Source: Symbiodinium natans (lineage: Eukaryota > Sar > Dinophyceae > Suessiales > Symbiodiniaceae). Taken from it: 64,000 bases of DNA. The DNA lies in contig CAJNDS010002457.1 in the NCBI GenBank assembly GCA_905221605.1, positions 1,009,501-1,073,500 on the forward strand, given 5' to 3'. Both the position numbers and the translations under genes were made by a program. Positions within the stretch are counted from its first letter, which is position 1; each line of letters opens with the position of its first letter. The notes below the pieces were generated by a model. That model was not told the DNA's origin. It saw only the letters and a list, made by a program, of their open reading frames with translations, and did not search any database. Below, in pieces: positions 27,225 to 36,828 of this stretch.

Positions 27225-27309
27225 GTAGGGCCCCCCGAGTTCCAAGTAGAGTTATAATAATGACCCTAAATTGGGTTATCAGGATCCTATCTCAGAATAT
27301 AAGTCCTTT
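27225..27309 (+). mobile_element. Family C remnant, copy 10
   Basis: AAGTAGAGTTATAATAATG and CCCTAAATTGGGTTATCAGG; the ends are lost. Confidence 0.6.
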
Positions 27310-27404
27310 TGTTTGTCAGAGATTGTGGTCTGGAAAGGCGCTGGTGAACGAGTAAAGCCTGCAGTAGCGGCTGTGATAGCATGACTGCCCAGTGTGGTAC
27401 TCTT

Positions 27405-27792
27405 CGATGGACATTGAGTCCTTACCTGCCTTGAGCGAGCGTGAGCGTCAAAATCCGAAGCGCTAAACGGTTAAAGGGCTTCCAGGTCTGTCATGGTTTG
27501 CTGCTTTCGGGTTTCGCTGTTTGGGCTTGAGAGGAGGGACGAGTTCTGGATTCTAGACATAAATGCGGAGAAACTCGCTTGATCCAGGGTGTAGGCTTGA
27601 GGCATTGCACCACCCTAAACCCTACACCATAAATCCTGGCCCTAAACCCTAACTAAACAGGTCCTACTTCTGGTAGAGGTGCTGGGTGTATACTGTTGCC
27701 CATTCTGCTTGGTGGTCCTTCTTGTCCTGTTTGACCCAATCGGAGCCTTGCCTGCTTGTGCTAGCGTGAAAGTCGAAACCCTAAACCCTAAA
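27405..27792 (+). repeat. Two copies of a module ending in a GAAACCCTAAACCC tail
   Basis: The segments ending near 27470 and 27792 both contain CCTGCCTTGAGCGAGCGTGA-like sequence followed by a GTCGAAACCCTAAACCC-like tail. The same 3' module occurs near 1903-1930, 9109-9150, 14738-14785 and 15748-15785. Confidence 0.5.
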
Positions 27793-27894
27793 CTCCCATA
27801 CTAGCGGCTTTGAGGTGTCTGGTGGCCACATCACAACTTGCTGGCATACGAGGACTTCTGCGCCTCATTCTTGCTGCAGTCATAGGCCTTCTTC

Positions 27895-28134
27895 CTGGTT
27901 CTTAGTAGGGAATGAGGGATTGAGGTACCCTCTGTAGTCCCTTTAAAAGGTATGTAGGGGCATATAAGTTGGTGCCTAATTGCCTAACACCTAATCTTGG
28001 TAGCCCAGTGGTACCCTTTTCCCTTTTTTGGGTTCAAGGTTCCCTTATAAAAGTAACCAACCAAAAAAACGTGCCCTTAATAAAATAGGGTTACTGGGCT
28101 ACTAGGTAATTCCCTTATTCCCTACTAAGAATCA
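27895..28134 (+). mobile_element. Family T TIR element with a nested family F element
   Basis: Outer ends GGTTCTTAGTAGGGAATGAG and TTATTCCCTACTAAGAATC form an inverted repeat. A family F element (27999-28105; GGTAGCCCAGTGGTACCC to GGTTACTGGGCTAC) sits inside. Confidence 0.75.
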
Positions 28135-28335
28135 GGGGGCCTTTAAAAAAGGAGCGGCCCTGGGATGCCTAGAACAAGACATTCCTTCACCACGGTGCCC
28201 TAAGACATGCCACACAGAACAGGACACATTGAGATTTTGCACGGTTTAGGGTTTAGGGTGTAGGGTTCCTTGCGTTTTTTTTAGCTGGCGCATGTCCACG
28301 GCTGCATGTTGCGATTGCTGTTGTGTCTTTTCCAG

Positions 28336-28460
28336 TCTACAAGCAGGCGCCTCTGCTAGTTCTAAGTAGCGTTACAAGGGCCCTGAATTGGGTTACACAT
28401 GCTTAGGCTATAAGTCCCTTAAGTCTAGCTAGTATAGTAAGGAGGCCCTCCTCGCTACCT
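28336..28460 (+). mobile_element. Family C TIR element, copy 11
   Basis: ACAAGCAGGCGCCTCTGCTA, AAGGGCCCTGAATTGGG and AGTATAGTAAGGAGGCCC. Confidence 0.7.
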
Positions 28461-28491
28461 TGAATGAAACAGTTGCAACGCGAGCAGTGTC

Positions 28492-28734
28492 ATGTGCATT
28501 GCTCTTTGTGCATTGGTCCAGGACTGGTCCCAGCACTCTGCAAGCGGCTCAGGACCTACTATTTTCGGGGGATTCTGGAGAATCCTACATGTAGAATCCC
28601 CTTATGTTTACGTGGCATTTTTCGAGTCCCGCATGATCTTCGTCACACAGCCAGAAAGGCGGAAGCAAAAGGTAGCACTTGGCTTGGTGCCGCCAGCTAG
28701 ATTACATGCTGCTTTGCGCCCTTATAAACCCTAA
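28492..28734 (+). CDS. Unassigned 80-codon ORF
   Basis: Plus-strand frame with FFESRMIFVTQPERRKQKVA and LGLVPPARLHAALRP, closing with a stop in CCCTAAA repeats. A palindromic stretch lies at 28557-28605 (GGGGATTCT / AGAATCCCC), so part may be a TIR element. No family recognised. Confidence 0.28.
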   Translation: MCIALCALVQDWSQHSASGSGPTIFGGFWRILHVESPYVYVAFFESRMIFVTQPERRKQKVALGLVPPARLHAALRPYKP

Positions 28735-28872
28735 ACCCTAAAACCTAAACGCCCTAAACCCGAAACCCTAAACCCTAAACCCTAAAGGGCCCCTCATCGT
28801 CAACGGGATCCATCGAAGGTGAAAGTGTACTGGGACCGCCTGGAGCAGCTTGCCACGCGGCTCCGGCTCTCG

Positions 28873-28972
28873 TTTAGGGTTGAGGGTTTAGGGGTTAGGG
28901 TTTTAGGGTTTAGGGTTTAGGGTTTAGGGTTTAGGGTTTAGGGTTTAGGGTTTAGGGTTTAGGGTTTAGGGC
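28873..28972 (+). repeat. Interstitial telomere-like tract (TTTAGGG)~13
   Basis: Mostly perfect heptamers after a short degenerate start. Confidence 0.95.
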
Positions 28973-29015
28973 TTTCTTTTTGCGAACCCCCTGTTGGGTT
29001 CCTCAGCGCTCGTCT

Positions 29016-29152
29016 GCAAGTAGGATTCCCCCCCCTAGTTTTCAGCAGAGTTATATTATAAGGGCCCTGAACCGGCTTATAAGTATTCTAGCTGAATTAG
29101 GTTATAAGTTCCCTTAACTGGGAGTAGTATAACAAAGGGCTCTTACTTGTAG
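29016..29152 (+). mobile_element. Family C TIR element, copy 12
   Basis: GCAAGTAGGATTCCCCCCCC, ATAAGGGCCCTGAACCGG, and the end CTCTTACTTGTAG. Confidence 0.75.
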
Positions 29153-29259
29153 AGGCTTTAGGGTTTGTACAGATGTCAAGGGCGTCTTGGAGGCAAGGCA
29201 TGTGTGCATTCCCATGCCGGACCCTATAGTAAACCCTAAGCTTGAGCAAGGCCAATGCC

Positions 29260-29345
29260 CCGAAACCCTAAACCCTAAACCCTAAGCCCTAAACCCTGAA
29301 CCCTAAACCCTAAACCCTAAACCCTAAAGCCCAAACCGAAACCAT
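29260..29345 (+). repeat. Interstitial telomere-like tract
   Basis: CCCTAAA heptamers with single-base variants. Confidence 0.88.
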
Positions 29346-29481
29346 GAGACTCCCGAAACTGAGTACCTTTGGATGCCCCTCGGGCCAGGTACCACCCAAA
29401 CAACCAGCTGTTAGAGGAGGCAGGGGTTTCGGGTTTAGGGCTTTAGAGGTTTTGCGCACTTGATCCAGATTGGTTTCAAGT

Positions 29482-29578
29482 TGGGATGTTCCCCTTAAAC
29501 TGCCAGTCCTTGTTCGGGATTAAAATCGGGGTACGATCTATCCTACTAAGGGCTGGTAGTAGAAGGGGAAGCATCCCA
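29482..29578 (+). mobile_element. Family D TIR element, copy 4
   Basis: TGGGATGTTCCCCTTAAACT and GTAGAAGGGGAAGCATCCCA. Confidence 0.83.
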
Positions 29579-29673
29579 AAATACAGGAAACAGGTGGCAA
29601 AGAGCGGCAGTGTGTGTTGAACTTGCTTTAGGGAGGGAAGAGGGGAGCTCCGAAAGCTCCATCGCTTGTAGCT

Positions 29674-29800
29674 AGGGATGCTCCCCCCTTCTGCTAACAG
29701 TCCTCAGGGTTTAGGGTTTAGGGTTTAGGGTTTAGGGAGTATCATAGGGCGTACTCGCCTCCATTCTGAGGGCTGTTAGTATAGCAAGGAAGCATCCCAA
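29674..29800 (+). mobile_element. Family D element split by a TTTAGGG tract
   Basis: AGGGATGCTCCCCCCTTCTG and TAGCAAGGAAGCATCCCA are the ends. A 31-bp TTTAGGG tract (29706-29736) sits in the middle, opposite in sense to the insert in the copy at 17635. Confidence 0.82.
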
Positions 29801-29817
29801 CTTGTCCCTGGTAGAAA

Positions 29818-29945
29818 ACAAGGAGGGGCCCTCCTTGCTATACGAAGTCGAGCTTAAGAGACGTATAACCTACGATAGGATCCTTATAACCCAAGTCAGG
29901 GTCCTTATAACTCTGCGTATGACTGGGGGGGGCCCCTTCTTGAAG
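29818..29945 (-). mobile_element. Family C TIR element, copy 13
   Basis: ACAAGGAGGGGCCCTCCTTG, then TATAACCCAAGTCAGGG and the GGGGGGGGCCCCTTCTTGAA end. It directly precedes coding exons. Confidence 0.78.
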
Positions 29946-30202
29946 GATCCTCAAGTTGTTCTGGAGCGGGTGCGGGCGGATTCCACACTGCTCCAGTCTG
30001 ACAGAAACCACAGTGGCCATGACCTGTCTGTGCAGACCCTCGCGCCTACAACGCCTTAGAACGACAACAGGAACCCTAAACCCTGAAGACCCTGCGTCTA
30101 CAGGCCAAGAAGTTCGTGCACTTCGCATGGAGCGGCGAGCTTTCCAAGGAGGAAGTGCTGTCGAGCATGAAGCCACCAGACAGCAAGAAACGGAAAGTTT
30201 AG
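29946..30202 (+). CDS. 3'-terminal exons of an unknown protein with a basic C-terminal motif
   Basis: Upstream piece VLERVRADSTLLQSDRNHSG then HDLSVQTLAP. After a short interval with CCCTAAA and the acceptor TCTACAG (30104), the frame reads AKKFVHFAWSGELSKEEVLS then SMKPPDSKKRKV and a TAG stop (30200-30202). The KKRKV tail resembles a classical nuclear localisation signal, suggesting a nuclear protein. No domain recognised; whether the two pieces belong together is inferred from proximity. Confidence 0.42.
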
Positions 30203-30309
30203 ATGGGCCTAGGATACTGTAGGGCTTGGGGTTTAGGCTTTCGGGCTTGGGTTTAGGGCATAGTCAACTCGCGACGGCTTGAAACTGCCTCTTTATTGGA
30301 GTTGGTTTT

Positions 30310-30406
30310 TTGAGAACCCCGATGAGAAGTAGTTTGGGCGGAGTGGAGGACTTCTGTTGTCGGGCGTTCAAGGCTCTCAGGAAACCCCAAACACTGAACC
30401 CTCAAC
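30310..30406. other. Unassigned sequence before a family D element
   Basis: The long frame here continues through a TIR element and AT repeats, so it is not taken as a gene. Confidence 0.3.
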
Positions 30407-30502
30407 TTGGGATGTTCCCCAGTATACGAGCAGTCCTCAATAGGGATTCTATAGTACCCCCTACTATTCTGCCGACTCTTGGTTTTAGGGGGAACACCCC
30501 AA
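30407..30502 (+). mobile_element. Family D TIR element, copy 6
   Basis: TTGGGATGTTCCCCAGTATA and TTAGGGGGAACACCCCAA with GGGATTCTATAGTACCCCC inside. Confidence 0.83.
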
Positions 30503-30657
30503 CCCGAAACACAAAAAAACCCGAAACGGGCAGGGACGACAGCTTATTGGCTGACGTACGTGTCGCCCAGGTAACCCTCCATCTAAATTGGCGAATTTGT
30601 AGTTTGCCCCAATCCCTTGCTAACATCGCTGGGCTTCCGAGAATTGCATACATACAT

Positions 30658-30765
30658 AGATATACAATATATATATATATATATGTATCTATAGACATAC
30701 ACTATACATATACACTATACATGTACATACTATATATATATTTATATATATGATGTATATGCGTA
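30658..30765. repeat. AT/TACA-rich microsatellite region
   Basis: TATATA and ACATACA stretches. Confidence 0.85.
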
Positions 30766-30809
30766 TGTAATGCACGCACACACCTCGCTCGCTCGCTCAC
30801 GCGCTCGCT

Positions 30810-30810
<1 letters not shown>

Positions 30811-30862
<52 letters not shown>
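30811..30862 (+). repeat. (CT)~25 microsatellite
   Basis: Uninterrupted CT dinucleotides flanked by CGCTCGCTCACT-type imperfect repeats. Confidence 0.95.
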
Positions 30863-30863
<1 letters not shown>

Positions 30864-30869
30864 CACTCG

Positions 30870-32640
30870 CTCACTCCCCCTGGCTGCATCCGAGTGGCTA
30901 TGGTGATCTTGAAATGCTTCTTGTGCCCTCGAACGCTTCGTGGGTGTGAGGTTCACCACCTTACCGACATGGGATACACAAGGTTTGCAGGGATGGACTG
31001 CAGGTTGAAGTGAAGCTGGGTGGGCTTTGGACTCCGTGCTCCTGAGAACGGGATACGATCATAAGTTTTTCATGAACCAAGCGCCCAGGCTTGTATACGG
31101 GTGACAAATCCCCAGCACCATCATGTAGCAAGCGCAGCAAAACCTTCAATGTGTGGTTCTGCACAGTCTGCGCAGTTGTGCTATGGCGCAAAACAAGGGG
31201 ACGAAGCGTCCTGCCGTTTTCTTAGTCTGCTGTGCCAGTGAGTACCGTGCATCCATGGCGTGATACGTAATTAGTCATGATGGGACCGAGGCAATACATG
31301 CCTGGCTGGAATCTTGTGGCCCGCGAAGTTCTGAAGGACTCTATGTCCAATGTGAGCGTTATTTCCTGCGACATGTGGAGTCTGTTGAGTGCTGCAGCTG
31401 ACATGTGCAACCGCAGCTTGCGTAAAACACAAGATTCAGTTTTTTGTGTTGTTTTGTGAGTCGCTGTTCAAAGGGTATAGAGGAAGCGCTACTCAACCTG
31501 ACAATGAGAACTCGATACTTGGTTGCCAGACACTTGCACTGAGGGGGGCCTTTAGTCAGAAGTAGAGAAGTGTCCCCTTCCTACAATCATAATCCCTCAA
31601 TTGCACTTAAAAGGAAGAACATGTTTCTTTTGAGTTTTTGGGGGTTTCTTAAGGAATGACCAGCTGACTCATTGTTTTTTCAAGGGTGGTGGCTTAGGGT
31701 TCAGGGTTAAGGGTGTAGCATGTAGGGTTTTGGGCTTAGGGGACCGAAAAAAGCATTTCACTTTTTTCTCGAAGGATCCAGGGGAGCCCGTCCTCCTCGC
31801 GCAGGTGGGAAGTTTAGGGTTTAGGGTTTCGGGTTTCGGGTTTGGGGTTTAGGGTTTAGTGCAAAAGGTTACTGGAAGGGTCACACGGTAGTTGATTGGT
31901 TAAAGAGTTGCCCAAATGGAGGTTTTGACCGGTTGTCGCCACAGTACTAAAACGCCCAGTAGCAGTATGAATCTTCAAGTATTTGTTCTGTTGCAAGGTC
32001 TTCTTGCTACGCAGATGCGCTCTCTTATGAGGATTCTATGGTACTAGCCGAGGGACTGGTAAGCTTGATGTATTTGGCAGCACGCCCTGTCTGCCATGCC
32101 ACATACGCCAACCTGAACCCCCTGATGAAGTGTTTGGGATTTAGGACTTCATAGAAACGACTGCAAACCCTGAACCCCAAATTATCATGAAAACTAGCTA
32201 AAAAAGAAAAAAGTGAAGCCCTGAACCTGGAGTTCACGAACCTCCTCATAAACAACACAGCGAGACCCTATCTAAACCCTCAATAGAACCCTATGAGCCC
32301 ACCAATCAACCCTGACACTTGAGAGCCCTAAACTCTCCAATGAGCCTTTGCAGCCTACAGTATATAAGTCCCAACTGCTGCGACCTCAAAAATCAAAAAC
32401 AAACAAACCTGAACATTGAATCCCAAACCCTCAACTCAACCAATCTTGAATTTGAAGCCCCTCCCCCCATAGGCCTTGAAACCCGAAAACCCTATACCCC
32501 AAACCCCAAACCCTAAACCCCAAACCCTAAGCAGCCCAGCAGCCGGATGAAAGGATCCAGAGACATTTGACTGCGCTGTGGTCATGCCTGGGAACTGGGT
32601 CGGTTCCCCTGGAGCTTGAGGGGTGCGGGTTACAGGGTTT
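30870..32640. other. Largely unique, no firm gene
   Basis: Frames at 30961-31191 (minus), 31222-31410 (minus) and 31277-31459 (plus) overlap without motifs. A worn family A copy may lie at 31570-31660 (ATAATCCCTC, TTTCTTAAG). Telomere-like remnants occur at 31695-31740, 31810-31860 and 32495-32530. Confidence 0.4.
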
Positions 32641-33095
32641 AGGGTTTAGGTGTGGGGTTAGGTTTAGGGTTGAGGGTTAAGGCTTCAGGGCTTTTAGGGT
32701 TCGGATGTACCCCACGTGCAGACCCCTATCAGCAGCGCTGAAATGTGCCTTTGTGAGAGGTCATGGGATCAACACACATATGGACTTAGGGCCTAGGATG
32801 CCCCGTCTGCCCAGGACGCCAGGGAGTCCTGCTTCAAGAAAGGGTTAGGGTTCAGAGTTCAGGGCCAACGTTCAAAAATCGGTGGCGAGCACGTGTGGAT
32901 GCAATCAGTCGGCATGTTGCGGATATGCAGCTGCATGCCCGACTCTTTAAACTGAATATGGATATGTTCTATACATACACACACATGTGTGTATGTACAT
33001 GTGTGTATCTACGCATTTTTCATACGTGTACTCATACTATGTCTGATGCCTGTATCTATATTCATAGACATCTTTACATGTTTTTCATACATATA

Positions 33096-33226
33096 CCGTC
33101 CGGGTAGCGCAGTCCCAGTGCTTTAACACCAAAAGCCCTCCTTCGGAAAAGTCCTCAGGCAGACCGGAAAAAGACCTATGGCACCGAGTTTTGCGGCCGG
33201 TCACACAGCAAGGGCTTGGAAGAATC
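33096..33226 (+). CDS. Exon-like island, unassigned
   Basis: Frame TVRVAQSQCFNTKSPPSEKS then SGRPEKDLWHRVLRPVTQQG. Exon-like in composition, placed after an AT-rich region. No family recognised. Confidence 0.33.
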
Positions 33227-33249
33227 AGATCCTGAACCTCCTGGCTTTA

Positions 33250-33350
33250 GGGGTTGCAAGGGTTTATAGGGCTTGTAGGGTTTGTAGGGTTTGTAGGGTT
33301 TGTAGGGTTTGTAGGGTTTGTAGGGTTTGTAGGGTTTTAGGGTTTTAGGG
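33250..33350 (+). repeat. Tandem (AGGGTTTGT)n, a telomere-repeat derivative
   Basis: About eight units of the 9-mer GGGTTTGTA, a longer-period relative of TTTAGGG. Confidence 0.9.
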
Positions 33351-33432
33351 TTGAGGGTTATAGGGCTATCAGGTTTAGGGTTTACCCTCTACTTCCAGGG
33401 GCCTAGTTGTTGTGTCCTTATAAGGGTTCTTG

Positions 33433-33482
33433 TAACCCTAAACCCTAAACCCTAAACCCTAAACCCTAAACCCTAAACCCCT
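33433..33482 (+). repeat. Interstitial telomere-like tract (CCCTAAA)n
   Basis: Seven heptamers. Confidence 0.93.
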
Positions 33483-33562
33483 GAAAGTATAGAGTTGGTC
33501 AGGGCTGCCGGACTTTGGGATTTAGATTGCTAAGCGGCGGTTGGTTAACTTTAAAAGCACAC

Positions 33563-33622
33563 ACTAAGGGTTTAGGGTTTAGGGTTTAGGGTCTAGGGTT
33601 TAGGGTTTAGGGTTTAGGGTTT
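33563..33622 (+). repeat. Interstitial telomere-like tract (TTTAGGG)n
   Basis: Eight heptamers with one TCTAGGG variant. Confidence 0.93.
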
Positions 33623-33808
33623 TTTTTGTTTCTGCCTGGCTATATCCTTATTTCAGGAGAGGCCCTACTTTGCACTCCTTCTCCGCACCTACTTTGCGAG
33701 GTCCCTGCAGTAGCCTGAGCCCGACGCTGTTCACTTGCCGAGGCCTGACGAACGTCCACCATGGCTTCCGGAACTACTTTGTGGAGAGTGCTCTTCGGCC
33801 TGTTAATT

Positions 33809-33916
33809 CAGGGTGCCCCTCCTTATACTAACAGTCCTTAATAAAGGGATTCTAGTCGGGGGTTACTAGAATCCCTAATTGCAGTAAGGACTGTTAGTAG
33901 AAGGGGGAACATCCCA
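33809..33916 (+). mobile_element. Family D TIR element, copy 7
   Basis: GGGTGCCCCTCCTTATACTA and AGTAGAAGGGGGAACATCCC, with inverted TAAGGACTG/CAGTCCTTA arms. Confidence 0.83.
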
Positions 33917-33954
33917 ATAGCCTTAGGCCCATGTCCACAAACCATGTCCCCAAA

Positions 33955-34115
33955 CCTTAAACCCTTAGCCCTACCCTACACGCCCTAAACCCCAAAACGC
34001 AAACCCTAAATATCCCTAGACCCTTGACCCTAAACCCTAAACCCTAAGCCCAAAGCCCTAAGCCCTAAGCCCTAAGCCCTAAGCCCTAAGCCCTAAACCC
34101 TAAACCCTAACCTAA
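33955..34115 (+). repeat. Degenerate telomere-like tract with (CCCTAAG) block
   Basis: Six consecutive CCCTAAG units at about 34050-34092 between CCCTAAA units. Confidence 0.92.
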
Positions 34116-34162
34116 ATCCATACATATGGGCACATGGACCATAGGTCTGAGATGCGTTGATC

Positions 34163-34184
34163 TGGGGGGGGGGGGGGGGGGGGC
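34163..34184 (+). repeat. Poly-G run
   Basis: About 21 consecutive G. Confidence 0.95.
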
Positions 34185-34267
34185 AGGCATGCTGGGACAC
34201 CTTCGTTCCAAGCCCGGTTTTGGGTTTAGTGTTTAGGGTTTAGGGTTGGGGGTTTAGGGTTTAGGGT

Positions 34268-34356
34268 TGCCCTTTATACGAACAGCCCTTAATCGAGATT
34301 ATAATAGGGGTACTATCATCCCGATTAAAGACTGTGAGTATAAGGGGGAACACCCC
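34268..34356 (+). mobile_element. Family D element truncated by a telomere-like tract
   Basis: CCCTTTATACGAACAGCCC to GAGTATAAGGGGGAACACCCC. The left terminus (expected GGGATGTTC) is replaced by TTTAGGG repeats ending at 34267. Confidence 0.75.
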
Positions 34357-34599
34357 AAACCCTTCATAATCATAGCCCGGAGCCCTGGTTCCTGTGTTAG
34401 GGTTTAGGGGTTCAGGGTTCATAGAGTTTAGGGTTTGTAGGGTCTATTATAGACCCTATAGTATAGGGTGTTGTAGGGTTCAGAGGGTTTATAGGGCTTA
34501 TATGGGTTATAGGGTCTAGGGTTTAGGTGCAGGGTTTCGGGTCAGCTGTAAATAAGGTTCGGGGTGTGGGCGTCGGACCTCCCACTTGGCACTCTGTTC

Positions 34600-34661
34600 T
34601 TCTCAGGTCCAGACTCCAAATTGGCAGAAGGTCTCGAAGTTGCTGCCAAAGTGCAGGCTCT
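34600..34661 (+). CDS. Exon-like island upstream of a family C element
   Basis: After TTCTCAG the frame reads GPDSKLAEGLEVAAKVQAL, then meets a family C copy. The exon-element border fits introner insertion, but no family is recognised. Confidence 0.33.
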
Positions 34662-34761
34662 GGGGTTACACTATAAGGACCCCCACTTGGGTAAGAAGGA
34701 TCCTAGCTTAGGCTTTAAGTCCCTTAACTGCTGGTATAGTAAGGGTGGCCCCTCCTTGTAA
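34662..34761 (+). mobile_element. Family C TIR element, copy 14
   Basis: ACTATAAGGACCCCCACTTG, TTAAGTCCCTTAACTGC and GTGGCCCCTCCTTGTAAG. Confidence 0.7.
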
Positions 34762-35102
34762 GTTGTTCACAGACTCTCTGGTCGGACCTGCATCATGACT
34801 GCAGCGGCCCCTGTCTTGGTCGCCGAGCACGAAATCTCATGTCTGTAGGCTGTTTGAGAATCCTGTGAGGGTGCTTGGCTGTCTTCTGGTTGGCTCTTAG
34901 GACTTTAACTTTTTGGGTTTCCTTATAACTACAATAAAGGGGCTAAAAGTCTAACTTTTAGGAGGGGTTCAGAAGTCTGCCAAGTCCTGTGAAGGTGGTT
35001 CTCACCTGAAAAGAGACAGGGTATGTCCCAAAGCCTGGGTGCCCTTAACATATTCCCACAAGAGGAGGATCCCTCCCTCCCTGCCCCCCACGCCCCCCCC
35101 GT

Positions 35103-35190
35103 AAACCCTAAACCCTGAACCCTAAACCCTAAACCCTAAACCCTAAACCCTAAACCCTAAACCCTAAACCCCCCCCCCCCCCCCCCCCCT
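35103..35190 (+). repeat. Telomere-like tract ending in poly-C
   Basis: Nine CCCTAAA units, then about 18 consecutive C. Confidence 0.95.
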
Positions 35191-35199
35191 CAATGGGCG

Positions 35200-35292
35200 T
35201 TTGTGTTCTTGGCTTGGGGATGGCTTGGGATCACATCGAGAAATGTGGAGGCAGCCGACACAAAACCGCATGGACAGTCTCTAAGCCACTTT
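35200..35292 (+). CDS. Exon-like island, unassigned
   Basis: Frame WAFVFLAWGWLGITSRNVEA then ADTKPHG; hydrophobic N-terminal half. It ends at a family C element. Confidence 0.25.
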
Positions 35293-35293
35293 T

Positions 35294-35431
35294 GCAAGTA
35301 TACGGGCCCCCGAGCTTTAAGTAGAGTTATAAGGACCCGAAATTGGTGTACAACGATCCCATCTTAGGTTACAAGTCCCTTAACTCCCTTAACTCTAGTT
35401 AGTATAGTAGTTGAGAGGGCCCTCCTTGCAG
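35294..35431 (+). mobile_element. Family C TIR element, copy 15
   Basis: GCAAGTATACGGGCCCCCGA, AAGTAGAGTTATAAGGACC, TTAGTATAGTAGTTGAGAGG and the end GCCCTCCTTGCAG. Confidence 0.75.
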
Positions 35432-35522
35432 GGTTTAGGGTTTGAAAACCCTCCGGCAAGGGGGACACATGCCCAGAAGCTAAGGCAACCTTAGGCAGAC
35501 AGTGAGTGCGGTCTCCTGTCAG

Positions 35523-36156
35523 GAACATCATGTGCCTTGGCCATTCTCGTGGTGGATCGATGTGCGAACTTTTTGCTGCTTGCGCCCCGCACCCAGCGCG
35601 GGTACAGGGTTTAAGGCTCTACGTTTATCTCATGAAGTTATCGGCACCATCACTAGGCTGCCAGAATAGCGACTGCTCAGGGGATCCTAACTCGTATCAG
35701 CACCCACGTCGAAACTTACATATGTGTGCTTTGGCGAAAAGAGTCCATGCCTTGCAAGCCGGGGTTTGCTCTTATAGCCTGCATCCTTCTTGTGGATTCA
35801 TGGCAGGTTAATTATTCCTGGGGAGCTACCGTGCGAGTGGTGTGCCATCTCTCCCCTGAACTACCCATGAACAGGTAGCAGCGAGCACACAGTGTCACTG
35901 TACAGGGGCGGCGCGAACCCAACACAGGAAACGACGGTTGACATGCCGGTCATGCACAGGACATCCTAGCAGACTTCATAGCAAACCCCCCAACAGCGGG
36001 AGCAAACACCTTTCAGCCAAGATCAACAACGGCAAGCTCGATGACCAAGACTACCGGCGCATCATGTGGACGGAGGACTTTCCACACTCCTATCCATGGG
36101 GGCTTGGCAATGTAGGTTCCATGGAGGCAGGAAGAGTCTCAGTGATCCCTGTGTAG
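35523..36156 (+). CDS. Class 3 lipase-like nucleophile exon and probable last exon
   Basis: After the acceptor CTGTCAG (35522) the frame gives NIMCLGHSRGGSMCELFAAC then APHPAR before a GTACAG donor at 35602. GHSRGGS is the GxSxG nucleophile elbow of alpha/beta hydrolases, and the CE/DxFAAC context matches dinoflagellate class 3 lipases. Joining to the 19.25-kb exon at GCCAA|GTGCAA is in frame but would need a 16-kb intron. A downstream frame (about 36000-36156) reads DDQDYRRIMWTEDFPHSYPW and ends at TAG, resembling lipase C termini. Expected activity is acylglycerol hydrolysis. The catalytic Asp and His are not identified. Confidence 0.5.
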
Positions 36157-36753
36157 CAAGATGCCGTAGGGTTTTCGTTTGTCTGCGCTATGTGCGGGCT
36201 GTGCTAAAGATTCTGACACATGTGACGCAGCTTGCGTGACGCGGGAGTTGCGCAGGACAAGCCGGCCGTGCTCCCTGCGATCTCCTGAGGGAGCATGCGT
36301 GGCTCCCGGGCCCAAAAGCGAAGCCCGAAAGCCTACTCAAGCTGCATATGCTGAGTAACACAACCCCGAACCCTGAACCCTAAACCCTAAACCCCAAACC
36401 CTAAACCCTAAACCCTAAACCTAAACCCCACACCCATCCTTGATCTGACTGATCACCTGGGCTGCTGAGGCTCCGGAGATGTAATTGTTTTTGTGTTCAG
36501 GAACGCCGATTGGACAAAGAGGATTAGGGTTTAGGGTTTAGGGTTGAGGGTTTAGACTGAATATTAGATTCTGTACGACAGTTTAAGGTAGTACAGGGAA
36601 GTCGGTTTAGGAAGGATTGCTGTGGATCTAGCCAGACATTATGGGGATGGCGAAGTTTGTGGGCCACACCGAATTGACAGATGTCAGAACACACCTCGGG
36701 TTTCCACGCAGAGTGGTCCATCTTGTTCCTGCACTGTATCCGTATGCAAGCCC
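36157..36753. other. No firm gene
   Basis: A CCCTAAA tract at 36364-36425 and TTTAGGG at 36525-36555 flank unique sequence. Frames at 36622-36918 cross a poly-C run and are artefacts of it. Confidence 0.4.
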
Positions 36754-36767
36754 TCATGGGTTTCCCT

Positions 36768-36802
<35 letters not shown>

Positions 36803-36828
36803 TTTCCGGGGTAGTAGGGGAACCCATG
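36754..36828 (+). mobile_element. Family M TIR element with poly-C core
   Basis: TCATGGGTTTCCCTACTGCC and GGGGTAGTAGGGGAACCCATG are inverted repeats around about 32 C. A second copy is at 53340-53439. Confidence 0.78.

Noticed and set aside
30310-30753. 147-codon plus-strand ORF
   Set aside because: It runs through a family D element and an AT microsatellite; no motif.
30702-30959. Arg/Glu-repeat protein on the minus strand
   Set aside because: It is only the translation of the (CT)n microsatellite.
33096-33190. Possible tRNA (GGGTAGCGCAGTCCCAGTGC looked D-arm-like)
   Set aside because: No acceptor-stem pairing or T-loop found; the segment reads as a protein-coding frame.
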